64,000 nt of DNA from Kiloniella litopenaei (GCF_000982415.1 NZ_LANI01000001.1:248001-312000), one strand, 5' to 3'; numbered from the stretch's first letter, positions 34,109-43,092 are shown. Program-made: numbers and translations. Notes: generated by a model from the letters alone, not told the origin.

Positions 34109-35107
34109 ATGTTTAAAAACTTACTTTCATCTTCTCGCCCTTTCACATCACGTCTTGTTTCCAGCGGCGTTTTGTCAGCATCCCTGACAGCTGCGGCGGC
34201 TCTCAGCCCGCTACAAGCCCTTGCCGATCCGGTTACGATCCAAAGCTGTGACCGACAAGTCACCTTTGACAGCCCGCCAAAAGCCGCCGTGTCCCATGAT
34301 GTCAACATGACCGAAATGATGCTGGTTCTTGGTTTGCGCGATAGCATGGTTGGCTATACCGGCGTATCCGGCTGGAAAACACTGGACGAAGAAATGCGGC
34401 GCAAGGTCAAGGAACTGCCTGAACTGGCCGCGAAACATCCCAGCAAGGAAACCCTGATCGGGCATGATGTTGATCTGTACTTTGCAGGCTGGAACTATGG
34501 TATGAAAGTGGGCGGTGAAGTCACCCCCGAAACACTGGCCCCGTTCGGCATCAATGTTTACGAGCTGACGGAATCCTGTAGCCACATTATCGACCGCCCA
34601 AAAATCACGATGGCCGATATGTACAACGATCTTCTTAATCTGGGGAAAATTTTCGGCATCGAAGAAAAGGCTGAATCCCTTGTCGCCGGGTACAAGTCTG
34701 AAATGTCCGAAATTCAGAATAACCTGAAATCACCGGAAAAACCCTTGCGCGTTTTTGTTTATGACAGTGGCGAAGACAAGCCCTTTACCGCTGGTCGCTA
34801 TGCCATGCCCACTGCCCTGATCGAAGCAGCGGGTGGCAAGAACATTATGGATGATTTTGAAAAAAGCTGGGGCACAATCGGCTGGGAAGCTGTGGTTGAT
34901 CGCAACCCCGAAGTTGTTGTGATCGTAAACTATGGCAAGGTCACAGCCGAACAAAAGATCGCCTTTATGAAAAACAACCCGGCCTTTGCTGATATTGATG
35001 CGGTGAAGAACGATCGTTTCGTGGTTCTGGAATACGTCGAGGCAACCCCCGGCCCACGGAACATCAAGGCCGTAAAAAAACTCGCCGCAGGTTTCCACGG
35101 ATCATAA
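34109..35107 (+). CDS. btuF: corrinoid/iron-siderophore-type periplasmic binding protein (BtuF-like)
   Basis: Signal peptide at 1-39, ending LQALA-DP. The mature protein is a class-III (helical backbone) binding protein: VTFDSPPKAAVSHDVNMTEMMLVLGL at the start of lobe 1, GHDVDLYFAGWNYGM, then lobe 2 with FVYDSGEDKPFTAGRYAMPTALIEAAGG and NPEVVVIVNYG. This fold binds siderophores, haem or cobalamin. The riboswitch upstream argues for a corrinoid. It lies 57 bases after the ATPase gene. A 187-base gap with hairpins separates it from the permease gene. Confidence 0.9.
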   Translation: MFKNLLSSSRPFTSRLVSSGVLSASLTAAAALSPLQALADPVTIQSCDRQVTFDSPPKAAVSHDVNMTEMMLVLGLRDSMVGYTGVSGWKTLDEEMRRKVKELPELAAKHPSKETLIGHDVDLYFAGWNYGMKVGGEVTPETLAPFGINVYELTESCSHIIDRPKITMADMYNDLLNLGKIFGIEEKAESLVAGYKSEMSEIQNNLKSPEKPLRVFVYDSGEDKPFTAGRYAMPTALIEAAGGKNIMDDFEKSWGTIGWEAVVDRNPEVVVIVNYGKVTAEQKIAFMKNNPAFADIDAVKNDRFVVLEYVEATPGPRNIKAVKKLAAGFHGS

Positions 35108-35132
35108 TCCCTCAAAATCTGAAATCCTGATA

Positions 35133-35174
35133 TCAGGGGCGATTGAACCTGTATTAAAGGTCCCTCGCCCCTGA
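35133..35174 (+). repeat. intercistronic inverted repeat between btuF-like and btuC-like genes
   Basis: TCAGGGGCGA (35133-35142) is an exact complement of TCGCCCCTGA (35165-35174), with a 22-base loop. No T-run follows. In the transcript it could protect the upstream btuF-like message from 3' decay and so raise binding protein over permease. Confidence 0.75.
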
Positions 35175-35294
35175 CGTTTATTCCGACACTACCCTATTCT
35201 GAGGGTATCAATTCTTGACGTTTCCGGCTTTGGGCGAACGGATGATAGAGGTTCGGGACTTTTGAGAAGTCATTCACTAAAGGAATATGAGAGT

Positions 35295-36431
35295 ATGAGC
35301 AAAATATCCCGCCTTGAGGACGGCACCGCGGGCACAGATAGAGGGTGGAAAACCACGCCCCCTCATAACAAGCTGTCGGGGGGCAGATTATCAAGGTTTT
35401 CATTTCTGTTATCAGAACAGAAAATGACCGTTATGATCACGCTCGGGCTATTTTTTCTGGTTCTCTCTTTTTCCCTTGCGATTTCAATCGGGGCTATCTC
35501 TGTCCCTGCCCAAACAGTCTGGGGTATTGTTCTGAACAAGATTTCCCCAGACACGATTGAACAGACATGGTCCAAGGGGCGCGAGGCCATCGTTTGGGAT
35601 ATCCGTTTCCCCCGTGCAATCCTTGCCGGGTTTGTCGGTGCCGGACTGGCCATTGTCGGGGCAACGCTACAGGCCGTAACACGAAACCCGCTGGCTGATC
35701 CCCATCTGTTGGGAATTTCATCGGGTGCGGCATTCGGGGCGATTGTCGCCCTGTTACACACAGGCATGTTTCTGGGGTTGGCAACGGTTCCGCTTTTTGC
35801 CTTCTTTGGTGCGCTGGCTGCATCGGGTCTTGTGCTATTGGTATCGCGTCTGACGGCATCAACATCTGCCGATCGTCTGATCCTAGCCGGGGTTGCGGTG
35901 TCCTTTGTCATTATGGCCGGGGCAAATATTCTGATCTTTCTCGGGGATCAAAAATCGACCCACACTGTTGTCTTCTGGATGCTCGGCGGGCTTGGCCTTG
36001 CCCAATGGTCCCAGCTTATTTACCCCTTGGTCATCCTCACCCTTGGCGGCCTTTATTTCTATCTTAAATCCAGCGACCTCAATGCTATGACAGTTGGCGA
36101 TGAAACCGCATCGACCCTTGGCATACCAGTGGCCCGTTTTCGGCTTATTATCTTTATCGTTGGGGCCCTGGTCACGGGCGTTATGGTTGCCTTTTCCGGT
36201 ATAATCGGTTTTGTCGGGCTGATGATCCCCCACATACTTCGCCGTCTGGTCGGGGGGAATTACAGATACATCCTGCCGGGATCAGCTTTGGTCGGCGCGA
36301 TCTTTGTAATCTGGTCTGACGTCGCCGCCCGAACCATCATGGCCCCCGAAGACATGCCCATTGGCATTATAACCGGACTGGTCGGTGGCCTGTTCTTTAT
36401 CTGGCTTTTGGGCCAAGGCAAAAGGGGATAG
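35295..36431 (+). CDS. btuC: FecCD-family ABC transporter permease (BtuC-like)
   Basis: The ATG at 35295 has AAAGGA about ten bases before it; a TTG 33 bases upstream is less likely. Protein of 378 aa with a polar N-terminus of about 40 residues and about 10 membrane helices. FecCD marks: FPRAILAGFVGAGLAIVGATLQ, NPLADPHLLGISSGAAFGA, and GFVGLMIPHILRRLVGGNY near the ATPase-coupling site. It completes the riboswitch-controlled importer. Confidence 0.93.
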   Translation: MSKISRLEDGTAGTDRGWKTTPPHNKLSGGRLSRFSFLLSEQKMTVMITLGLFFLVLSFSLAISIGAISVPAQTVWGIVLNKISPDTIEQTWSKGREAIVWDIRFPRAILAGFVGAGLAIVGATLQAVTRNPLADPHLLGISSGAAFGAIVALLHTGMFLGLATVPLFAFFGALAASGLVLLVSRLTASTSADRLILAGVAVSFVIMAGANILIFLGDQKSTHTVVFWMLGGLGLAQWSQLIYPLVILTLGGLYFYLKSSDLNAMTVGDETASTLGIPVARFRLIIFIVGALVTGVMVAFSGIIGFVGLMIPHILRRLVGGNYRYILPGSALVGAIFVIWSDVAARTIMAPEDMPIGIITGLVGGLFFIWLLGQGKRG

Positions 36432-36479
36432 TCCCCAGAAGACGAATATTGAAACAATACATTATACTCGGAAATCATT

Positions 36480-36560
36480 ATGGCTTCCCACCACATTACG
36501 GTCCGCCCGATCACAGAAAACGATATCGATAGCTTCTATGACCTGATCATAACCCCATGA
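36480..36560 (+). pseudogene. remnant of a GNAT acetyltransferase gene
   Basis: ATG-started frame reading MASHHITVRPITENDIDSFY and six more residues, then TGA. The stretch ITVRPITENDIDSFYDLI is the typical first strand and helix of a GNAT N-acetyltransferase; the remaining 130 or so residues are absent, and the next gene begins on the opposite strand at 36571. It looks like a 5' fragment left after a deletion. Confidence 0.6.
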
Positions 36561-36570
36561 TATCCCAACC

Positions 36571-37167
36571 TTACTTTGCCATTAGCCATGGCTTTAGCAA
36601 TCGACTGAGCCATGGCATAACCGGCCAGGTCAGTAGAGCGGACAATACAACAACCAGAATGAAGTCCTGTAACAACCGGGGTAAAGACCCGATGTGCGGG
36701 CCAATAAGTTCCAGTAACAGTATCAGCATCGGGAAAACCCCGATCACACTTAACACAACGCGCTTCCAGAACGGGGGCAGATTTGGTTCGGTTCGCACCG
36801 AAGCCCCCCCTTGCGGATGATCAAACCATAACCCAAAACCCGATGACACCACCATATCTGCGGCGCCCCCGGTGATATCTTCGATTTGTCTCAACACGGT
36901 TTTAATTCGCGGATTATCGCGCCACTTTTTAGCCGCGGCCTCGTCCACCCATCTGGACAAAACAGTGTATTCCATCTGATGCGACTGATTATAGCGAACG
37001 GTATCAACAGACAAGAAACCATGCTCTGCTTTAAACAGTTGGTGCAGGTCATCAACCAATGCCTCGTACCGTACTTGTGCCGCCAAGGGCACATAGTCCG
37101 TCACGGCAAGGACAACTGGATTATCAGCAACACAGCGTCCTTCTCGACCTTTTTCCTGGTGGGTCAT
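36571..37167 (-). CDS. antibiotic biosynthesis monooxygenase-like (ABM) membrane protein
   Basis: The ATG at 37167 overlaps the stop of the upstream glutathionyl-hydroquinone reductase gene (ATGA), so translation is coupled; a longer start would overlap that gene more. Protein of 198 aa: an ABM-type ferredoxin-like domain (about 15-105, with ALVDDLHQLFKAEHGFLSVDTVRY and YTVLSRWVDEAAAKKWRDNP), then two membrane helices (about 128-150 and 165-185). ABM domains often act on quinone-like or haem-like aromatics. The partner gene suggests shared quinone chemistry (inference). Confidence 0.85.
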   Translation of the reverse strand: MTHQEKGREGRCVADNPVVLAVTDYVPLAAQVRYEALVDDLHQLFKAEHGFLSVDTVRYNQSHQMEYTVLSRWVDEAAAKKWRDNPRIKTVLRQIEDITGGAADMVVSSGFGLWFDHPQGGASVRTEPNLPPFWKRVVLSVIGVFPMLILLLELIGPHIGSLPRLLQDFILVVVLSALLTWPVMPWLSRLLKPWLMAK

Positions 37168-38165
37168 AAGACAGCCTCTGGACCAACAGGCACAATACCC
37201 GTTGGGTTCAACTGACGCAGGCTGACCCAATAGTGGATCTTGATCTGGTCAAGCTTCACCGTCTGGGCAACGGACCCGTGTCCATAGATCCGCCTTACCA
37301 ACGCTGAAAGGTTCGGATAATCCGCAATACGGCGCAGATTACATTTGAACAGCGAATAATACACCGCATCAAAACGGATCAGGGTTGTGAACAGACGCAA
37401 GTCAGCTTCGGTCAACTGGTTTCCGACCAGATACTCAACACCATCAAGCCGCGTTTCAAGTACATCCAATGTATCAAATAACCCGCCCACAGCATCTTCA
37501 TAGGCCGCTTGGCTGCCCGCAAAGCCACAGCGGTAAACACCATTGTTGATCTTTTGATAAACCAGATCATTTACCGCATCAATTTCGTCCCTCAAGTCAT
37601 CGGGAACAAAGTTCGTATCATTGCCCGCCACACCCACAAAGGCAGAATTCAACATACGCATGATTTCGGCTGATTCATTGCTAACAATGGTTTTTAGCTT
37701 TTTATCCCACAAGACCGGTACACTTACCCGCCCCGTATAGGTCGGGTCAGCCGCAGTATAGATTTCACGCAAAAAGGACTTGCCAAACAAGTGATCGGGG
37801 TATTCCCCCCCAAAATCAGGAGCATTAACTGGGGTATTATCTGGGGTATTATCGGTAAACTCCCATCCATCATCCTTTAAAATCGGGCTGACAGTTGAGA
37901 CAGAAATAGCATCTTCCAATCCCTTGAGCGACCGCATCACCAACGTACGGTGCGCCCAGGGACAGGCATCACTGACATAGAGGTGATAACGGCCCGCTTC
38001 GGGGATGAACTTTGTGTTGGCTTCATCCGTGCCGCGTTCGCCGCCATTACCTTTGGGCAAAATCCAATGACGAAACGACGTTTCCTCGCGACGGTACTGA
38101 CCATCTTCAGATGCCTTGATGTCTTCTTCGCGGGTCCAGATACCATTGATCAATTTGCCGGGCAT
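37164..38165 (-). CDS. glutathionyl-hydroquinone reductase (YqjG/ECM4 family)
   Basis: Protein of 333 aa of the Xi-class glutathione transferases: active-site motif CPWAHRT with Cys68, preceded by GRYHLYVSDA, followed by the ASE-like pattern in VSNESAEIMRMLN and a helical C-terminal domain with YLVGNQLTEADLRLFTTLIRFD. The family reduces glutathionyl-hydroquinones to hydroquinones with release of GSSG, in the cytosol. The length is normal. Overlaps the ABM gene by four bases. Confidence 0.95.
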   Translation of the reverse strand: MPGKLINGIWTREEDIKASEDGQYRREETSFRHWILPKGNGGERGTDEANTKFIPEAGRYHLYVSDACPWAHRTLVMRSLKGLEDAISVSTVSPILKDDGWEFTDNTPDNTPVNAPDFGGEYPDHLFGKSFLREIYTAADPTYTGRVSVPVLWDKKLKTIVSNESAEIMRMLNSAFVGVAGNDTNFVPDDLRDEIDAVNDLVYQKINNGVYRCGFAGSQAAYEDAVGGLFDTLDVLETRLDGVEYLVGNQLTEADLRLFTTLIRFDAVYYSLFKCNLRRIADYPNLSALVRRIYGHGSVAQTVKLDQIKIHYWVSLRQLNPTGIVPVGPEAVL

Positions 38166-38452
38166 ATTACCTGTTCCTTATTGTACACCGCGTAATTCTT
38201 ATCCAAAGGGGCGTTGGAAATGCCAAACTCTGGATTGAGGAGTTACGTGCGACGAAATTATTTCTATAAATCAATACTCTGAGCGATGATGCTTATCTTG
38301 TGCAGCACCCCGCCACCTTTCTTGATTAGAAATATGGATCGGAAACTAATTTGGAACAAGTAAGCTAAATGAAAACTAATTGTTCCATTAATAGAACGGT
38401 ATAAAATTCCCCGACGATCCCTTTCGTGCTTATGCCTATTATTATCAAAATA

Positions 38453-39241
38453 CTAAGGAACTAAAGCCGTCGAGAGTTCCCCTAAAGAAACTTTGCACTC
38501 ACCATGGGATCTTCCCAGAAATGAAAAGCCATCGAAACCAGCCTGGTCCATCAGAGTTTGAGCAATCTGCACTGCCGGATCTTCCCAATGCTGTAACTCA
38601 ATCAGGCTATAAGGACGCCGCCAGAGCCATTCGCGATTGGCAACTGCTTTCAGATCCGGATCGGGCAGAGCTTCGTTATTCCAGCTATAAAAATAGAGAC
38701 AAAATCCTCTGTCGCTTACGGGCTGGACCGACATAAGACGCATCCCGAGCTTATTTTCGAAATAATCCCGCGCAGCAACCAGATCCGACACCCGCAAAGT
38801 AATATGCGCCAGAATAGCCTGATCAGCGATGGCATGACCTCTCGCAGTGGGATTGAGTTCGGGCATTTGCTCATTCCCCTCAAACCCTTGTTGTAATAAT
38901 TCAATATGAAAGCCCTTGGGATCAGTAAGCTTTGTCATATATCCAATATCCCTGAACTGATAGGGATCACTCACCAACACCCCTTTCCCCCGTAAATAAC
39001 TGACGGCTTGGTCAAGATTTTTCAGGGTAATACCGATTTTCCAGTAAAAATCGTGTGGCCCAGCATAATAGGGCGCAACATCAGCTTTTTGAAAAACAAG
39101 ACTGTTTTGAGAAGGGTCAAAACTGAAAACAATAGAGTCATCATCTTTGCGAACAACGGACATGCCTAGCAAGTCAGCATAAAACGCGTGAAGATTCGAA
39201 AAATCCGACACCCGAAAATATGTACCTGTTATGCGTGCCAT
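38453..39241 (-). CDS. VOC-family protein with two glyoxalase-like domains
   Basis: The start ATG at 39241 gives MARITGTYFRVSD, the usual first VOC strand; five extra codons upstream are possible. Protein of 262 aa. Domain 1 (about 4-120) contains FYADLLGMSVVRKDDDSIVF and FHIELLQQGFEG; domain 2 (about 140-262) contains HITLRVSDLVAARDYFENKLGMR and LIELQHWEDP. Such proteins are metal-dependent dioxygenases, isomerases or lyases; the reaction here is unknown. A SnoaL-like gene and a LysR regulator lie next to it. Confidence 0.82.
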   Translation of the reverse strand: MARITGTYFRVSDFSNLHAFYADLLGMSVVRKDDDSIVFSFDPSQNSLVFQKADVAPYYAGPHDFYWKIGITLKNLDQAVSYLRGKGVLVSDPYQFRDIGYMTKLTDPKGFHIELLQQGFEGNEQMPELNPTARGHAIADQAILAHITLRVSDLVAARDYFENKLGMRLMSVQPVSDRGFCLYFYSWNNEALPDPDLKAVANREWLWRRPYSLIELQHWEDPAVQIAQTLMDQAGFDGFSFLGRSHGECKVSLGELSTALVP

Positions 39242-39415
39242 TTTGAAACACCTCACTTAAAGCTGAATGAAGCTTCGTTATTTCCCATTTTATTGATCCA
39301 TGTAACGATATTGATCCATCTTACGGCCAATGGGCAGCACAGAAAACCCAAGGGTTATCAAACCTTGGCAGGGCTGTTCTTGCTGTTTTCAACCTTCCCA
39401 GCCCCCAAAAGAACC

Positions 39416-39781
39416 CTATCCCTGAGCTTCGAAGTGATCTTCGCGCAACGCCATAGTGCCATCATCCTGAAGCACCCAGAGTTCACGTGTAATAACCCCG
39501 TGGGCTTTATTCATCTTCCAGCCACTGGTCAAAAGAACAGATGTGTCATCCAATACGGTGATATCAGGATCAAGATAGTCAACATCTGTGAAACCATTGT
39601 CGATCAAATTCTGCCAAAAAGACTGGATTTCGCTATGTCCGGTATAGGTGCCAAAGGGTGTCGCGACCATAACGGCATCGGCTTCGTAACAGGCCGCGCA
39701 CCCGGCGGCGTCGCCTGAATTAAACGCAGCTTTCCACTTTTCACTCGCGTTGATAACTGCTGTTTTCAGGTCTGTGGTCAT
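39416..39781 (-). CDS. SnoaL/DUF4440-like NTF2-fold protein
   Basis: The ATG at 39781 has AGGAG at the right distance; upstream starts are rejected. Protein of 121 aa with the NTF2 pattern: WKAAFNSGDAAGCAACYEADAVMVATPFGTYTGHSEIQSFW. Family members are small isomerases, hydrolases or ligand-binding proteins. It is divergent from the LysR gene, which suggests regulation by it. Confidence 0.85.
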   Translation of the reverse strand: MTTDLKTAVINASEKWKAAFNSGDAAGCAACYEADAVMVATPFGTYTGHSEIQSFWQNLIDNGFTDVDYLDPDITVLDDTSVLLTSGWKMNKAHGVITRELWVLQDDGTMALREDHFEAQG

Positions 39782-39907
39782 TTTGCTATCTCCTAATCTA
39801 TCCAAATGTTTGTGAACCCATCAGGCTCTTTCCCTCCCCTTATTGCATCACAAGACAAAACAGATAAGATGAGATTAGATAATTTCATAGTTTAGGAAAA
39901 TTGAACA

Positions 39908-40777
39908 ATGAAGCCCAATGTTCATGATATGCTTACTTTTATAGAGGTAGTCGACACACGCTCCTTCACCTCTGCATCAGATCGCTTGGGGCGCAGCAAA
40001 TCCGCGATCAGCCAGACAATTTCCCGTCTGGAAGCAGATATGAATACACGCTTGCTCCAGCGTAGTACCCGTTCGCTGACCCTGACAGATGCCGGTGCGC
40101 GTTTTTATGACAGTTGTCTGGCTATTAAAAATGCTTACGTCACCGCGCTGGAAAGCATTTGGGAAGATCAGAATAACCCACAGGGCACGCTTTCGATTAC
40201 TGCCCCTCACGCTCTCTGTGCTTCTGTTATAACCCCGGCCATCAAAATTTATCTGGATCGTTACCCGCGAATGTCGGTACGGCTGGTCGCCGAAGATGCC
40301 TCGGTCAAACTGATCGAAGAGCACATTGATCTCGCCATTCGTGTCGGCAAACTGGCCGGACAGACAGCCCGTGTGACAAAGATCGGGTCGCTAGGCGAAG
40401 GTCTTTACGCGCACCCGGATTACATAAGGGCGCAAGGGGGTATTCCTGACGATCTGAACAATCTGGAAAAGTGGGCCCATATTGCCAATGAATGGCAGGG
40501 AAACCCCGTAACATATAACTTGCCCAAAGGTGTTTCCTTCAAGGTTTTACCCCGTGCGCGCTGTAACAGTCTGCCCGACATTCTCAAGCTCGCCCAAAGC
40601 GGCCTCGGCATTGCCAGATTACCCGACATCACCGCAACATCAGACGAAAAAAGCAATTCTCTGATCAAAGTCTCTCCCCTTGGCGATGCCCCGATCTATG
40701 CCCTGCACCAGTTTGATACCAAACCACCACACCGCGTTCGCGATTTTATCACGCTGATCCGCGAGCAATTGAGATAA
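39908..40777 (+). CDS. LysR-family transcriptional regulator
   Basis: Protein of 289 aa. Winged helix-turn-helix at about 6-64 (FIEVVDTRSFTSASDRLGRSKSAISQTISRLE), then a linker helix and a substrate-binding domain at about 90-289 of the CrgA/YafC-like group (GTLSITAPHALCASVITPAI, then DLAIRVGKL). It is divergent from the SnoaL-like gene with a 126-base gap, the classic arrangement for control of that gene and perhaps the VOC gene. Confidence 0.93.
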   Translation: MKPNVHDMLTFIEVVDTRSFTSASDRLGRSKSAISQTISRLEADMNTRLLQRSTRSLTLTDAGARFYDSCLAIKNAYVTALESIWEDQNNPQGTLSITAPHALCASVITPAIKIYLDRYPRMSVRLVAEDASVKLIEEHIDLAIRVGKLAGQTARVTKIGSLGEGLYAHPDYIRAQGGIPDDLNNLEKWAHIANEWQGNPVTYNLPKGVSFKVLPRARCNSLPDILKLAQSGLGIARLPDITATSDEKSNSLIKVSPLGDAPIYALHQFDTKPPHRVRDFITLIREQLR

Positions 40778-41110
40778 AGTCTCTTTTCAGGAACAGGTTT
40801 CTTATCAAAACAACAAGTTAGGTCCACAAACTAACAGTTGTTGAAGAATTCACACGATTAGTCACCAAGCTTTGATCTTATATGACCCGGCGCGAGGTGA
40901 CGAAATTGCGCTTTTCGTGTAAGATAGTTTTCAGAAAAGCGGATAGCGGCCCCGTTGGGCGGCAGAGACCGCCTTTGCGGAATGGCAGTTTTAGTTGTAC
41001 TAAACCAGTTTGTGCCTGCCCTTTTGATTGGTGGTTGCCTGTCCCCCAGCTGTGAAATTGTACCAAGTTGTCTGTGCTGTTCGCGAACCATTGGTTCAGG
41101 AGAAAAGCTT

Positions 41111-41920
41111 ATGCCTAAAACTGCCGCGCACAACCCGGTTGCCCATCTGGACAGAGCCGCCGTGAAAAGCATTCCGAAAATCAATAAAATTACCGTCGAA
41201 GACCTTATGGACGTACTCGCCAAGGGATTGAACGATTTCAAGCACAAACCCAGCCACATTGTGCTTTTGGCAATTATCTATCCCATCATCGGCCTTTTGG
41301 CCGCCCGTATGACCGCCGGGTATGACATTATCCCCCTCGCCTTTCCCATCGTATCCGGCTTTGCCCTGTTGGGTCCCATCGCTGCACTAGGCCTCTACGA
41401 ACTCAGCCGCCGTCGGGAAAAGGGCATGAGCCTGGCATGGCGCCATGTTTTTAACATCTGTCATTCCCCGGCAATTGGATCGATCAGCGCTCTGGGAATA
41501 TTATTGACGGTTATCTTTCTCGTCTGGCTGGTCACCGCCCTGGCTCTTTTCAAAACCATTTTCGGAACAACTGAAATTACCTCTATCGGTGCCTTCATCA
41601 GTCAGGTTCTGACAACACCAGCGGGGTGGAACCTTATTCTGATCGGTTGTGGCGTTGGCTTTGTCTTTGCCGTTGTGGTTCTTGCCATCAGCGTGATTTC
41701 CTTTCCCATGTTACTGGACAAAGACATCAGCGCGGCATTGGCAGTACAGACATCCGTCAAGGTTGTCATGACCAATCCCATCCCCATTGCCGTTTGGGGT
41801 GCGATCGTCGCGGGTTCTATGCTGGTCGGTTCCATTCCGGCTTTTGTCGGGCTATGCGTGGTCATGCCAGTACTGGGTCATTCCACATGGCACCTCTATC
41901 GCAAAGTTGTTGCCGAGTAG
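41111..41920 (+). CDS. DUF2189 family membrane protein
   Basis: The ATG at 41111 has AGGAGA eight bases upstream; the longer open frame upstream is not used. Protein of 269 aa with a polar N-terminus of about 35 residues and 6 membrane helices. DUF2189 marks: LAKGLNDFKHKPSHIVLLAIIYPI, then PIAALGLYELSRRREKGM. These proteins are common in alphaproteobacteria; the function is unknown, sometimes annotated as cytochrome c oxidase subunit I-like. Confidence 0.85.
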   Translation: MPKTAAHNPVAHLDRAAVKSIPKINKITVEDLMDVLAKGLNDFKHKPSHIVLLAIIYPIIGLLAARMTAGYDIIPLAFPIVSGFALLGPIAALGLYELSRRREKGMSLAWRHVFNICHSPAIGSISALGILLTVIFLVWLVTALALFKTIFGTTEITSIGAFISQVLTTPAGWNLILIGCGVGFVFAVVVLAISVISFPMLLDKDISAALAVQTSVKVVMTNPIPIAVWGAIVAGSMLVGSIPAFVGLCVVMPVLGHSTWHLYRKVVAE

Positions 41921-41945
41921 TCCGACAATATTAAAAACTACCCCC

Positions 41946-41996
41946 TGAAACCTGAACCGTTGATTTGGAAAATACGGCTCAGGTTTCATGTTTTTA
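41946..41996. terminator. bidirectional terminator between convergent genes
   Basis: TGAAACCTGA (41946-41955) pairs with TCAGGTTTCA (41979-41988), with an inner CCG/CGG extension after one mismatch; followed on the plus strand by a run of five T. It lies between the DUF2189 gene and the cupredoxin gene, which point toward each other. Confidence 0.85.
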
Positions 41997-42515
41997 CTTT
42001 AAACGAATTTCGCCTCTCATATGGGGATGAAAAAGACAGTAATATTCGCCCGCCATATCTTCAGTGACGATCAACGTACGGTGTTGATTTAACGTAAGCT
42101 CTTGCGTATCCCAGCAACCATCAAGGGCCGTAGCAGTATGGGGGCTGATATCCCGGTTTATCCAGCGGATTTTATCCCCCGGACAAACCGTAATTACTTC
42201 TGGCACAAAAACCAAATTATGGATTTCTATGCTATGATTCTGTATACTATCTGCTGCTTTGGCCAAATGAGAAAGTCCAGCAAGAGCACCACCCCCGGCA
42301 GTTATTCCCGATAGCAAACGGGCTGATGCAACAAGTTTCGTTGTTGCACCAGCAATGTTCATCGTGCCTTTCAAAAAAGACCGCCGTCCCATCAAAGGCT
42401 TTGATTCGGTATAAGTCTTACACAGTACAGAAGATTTTGTTTCCAAATTTTGTGCAGATCGCTTCGTTTTTCGATCTTTAGGTGAAACAACGTCTTTAAC
42501 TAAAGGCTTTTCCAT
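41994..42515 (-). CDS. Tat-exported cupredoxin-domain protein
   Basis: The ATG at 42515 is chosen over a GTG one codon earlier. A long basic N-terminus leads to the twin-arginine motif GRRSFLKG (about 43-50) and a hydrophobic stretch. The C-terminal 85 residues are a cupredoxin: SPHTAT supplies His126 and YYCLFHPHMRG supplies Cys160, His163 and Met166, the type-1 copper ligand set, so a small blue copper electron carrier is expected. A start at the Met before GRRSFLKG is also possible. It lies just after a DUF4142 gene and probably shares its transcript. Confidence 0.87.
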   Translation of the reverse strand: MEKPLVKDVVSPKDRKTKRSAQNLETKSSVLCKTYTESKPLMGRRSFLKGTMNIAGATTKLVASARLLSGITAGGGALAGLSHLAKAADSIQNHSIEIHNLVFVPEVITVCPGDKIRWINRDISPHTATALDGCWDTQELTLNQHRTLIVTEDMAGEYYCLFHPHMRGEIRLK

Positions 42516-42522
42516 CACGGTC

Positions 42523-43092
42523 TCACTTCAACTTCTTGACCATCATTTCTGCATGACCTTCATGCACTTTGAAGATTTCAAGTCCTTGTTTGAACAACGC
42601 TCTTACTTCTTCATTTTCGATATTTGGAATAAAACTATGTTCAACCAACTCATTAACAGCCTTGTGATAGGCCAGTTCATTCGCTGCATAGGCCCGATCA
42701 AATTCTGCACCGCGCAAAGCCGCCAGATCGGTAATGATCTTTTCAGAGTTTTTATTCAAAGTCTGACTGAGGAAATTGTCCTGTGCCTGAGCGCCTAGTT
42801 TATCGAGAAGTTCAAGCGCTGCTTTGTTAACCGCTTCGTGATCCCGGATCATGGTCTGGGCAAACGCCCGAACATCAGGATTATCAGATAAAGCCAAAGC
42901 CAAATGTGCATATTTAATATCAATATTGTCTGCACTATAGGCAACATGAGCAATTTCCAGATCATTCAATTCTGCGGGATTTTCCGCCTTGGCAGATGTA
43001 GCAAAGTCAAGGTTAATGAAAACAACCACAAAGGCAAATGCCTTCATTACTCCTGCACTTAAATTCCACACAACAGAACTCAGCTTATTCAT
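42523..43092 (-). CDS. DUF4142 (ferritin-like) exported protein
   Basis: The ATG at 43092 has GGAAAG upstream; a signal peptide follows (to about SAKA-EN). Mature part about 155 aa, all-helical, with the DUF4142 pattern DNPDVRAFAQTMIRDHEAVNKAALELLDKLG, then YHKAVNELVEHSFIPN and FKVHEGHAEMMVKKL. DUF4142 proteins have a ferritin-like fold and often sit in stress or metal operons. Paired with the cupredoxin gene, so redox or copper-related periplasmic protection is possible. Divergent from an AraC regulator. Confidence 0.88.
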   Translation of the reverse strand: MNKLSSVVWNLSAGVMKAFAFVVVFINLDFATSAKAENPAELNDLEIAHVAYSADNIDIKYAHLALALSDNPDVRAFAQTMIRDHEAVNKAALELLDKLGAQAQDNFLSQTLNKNSEKIITDLAALRGAEFDRAYAANELAYHKAVNELVEHSFIPNIENEEVRALFKQGLEIFKVHEGHAEMMVKKLK

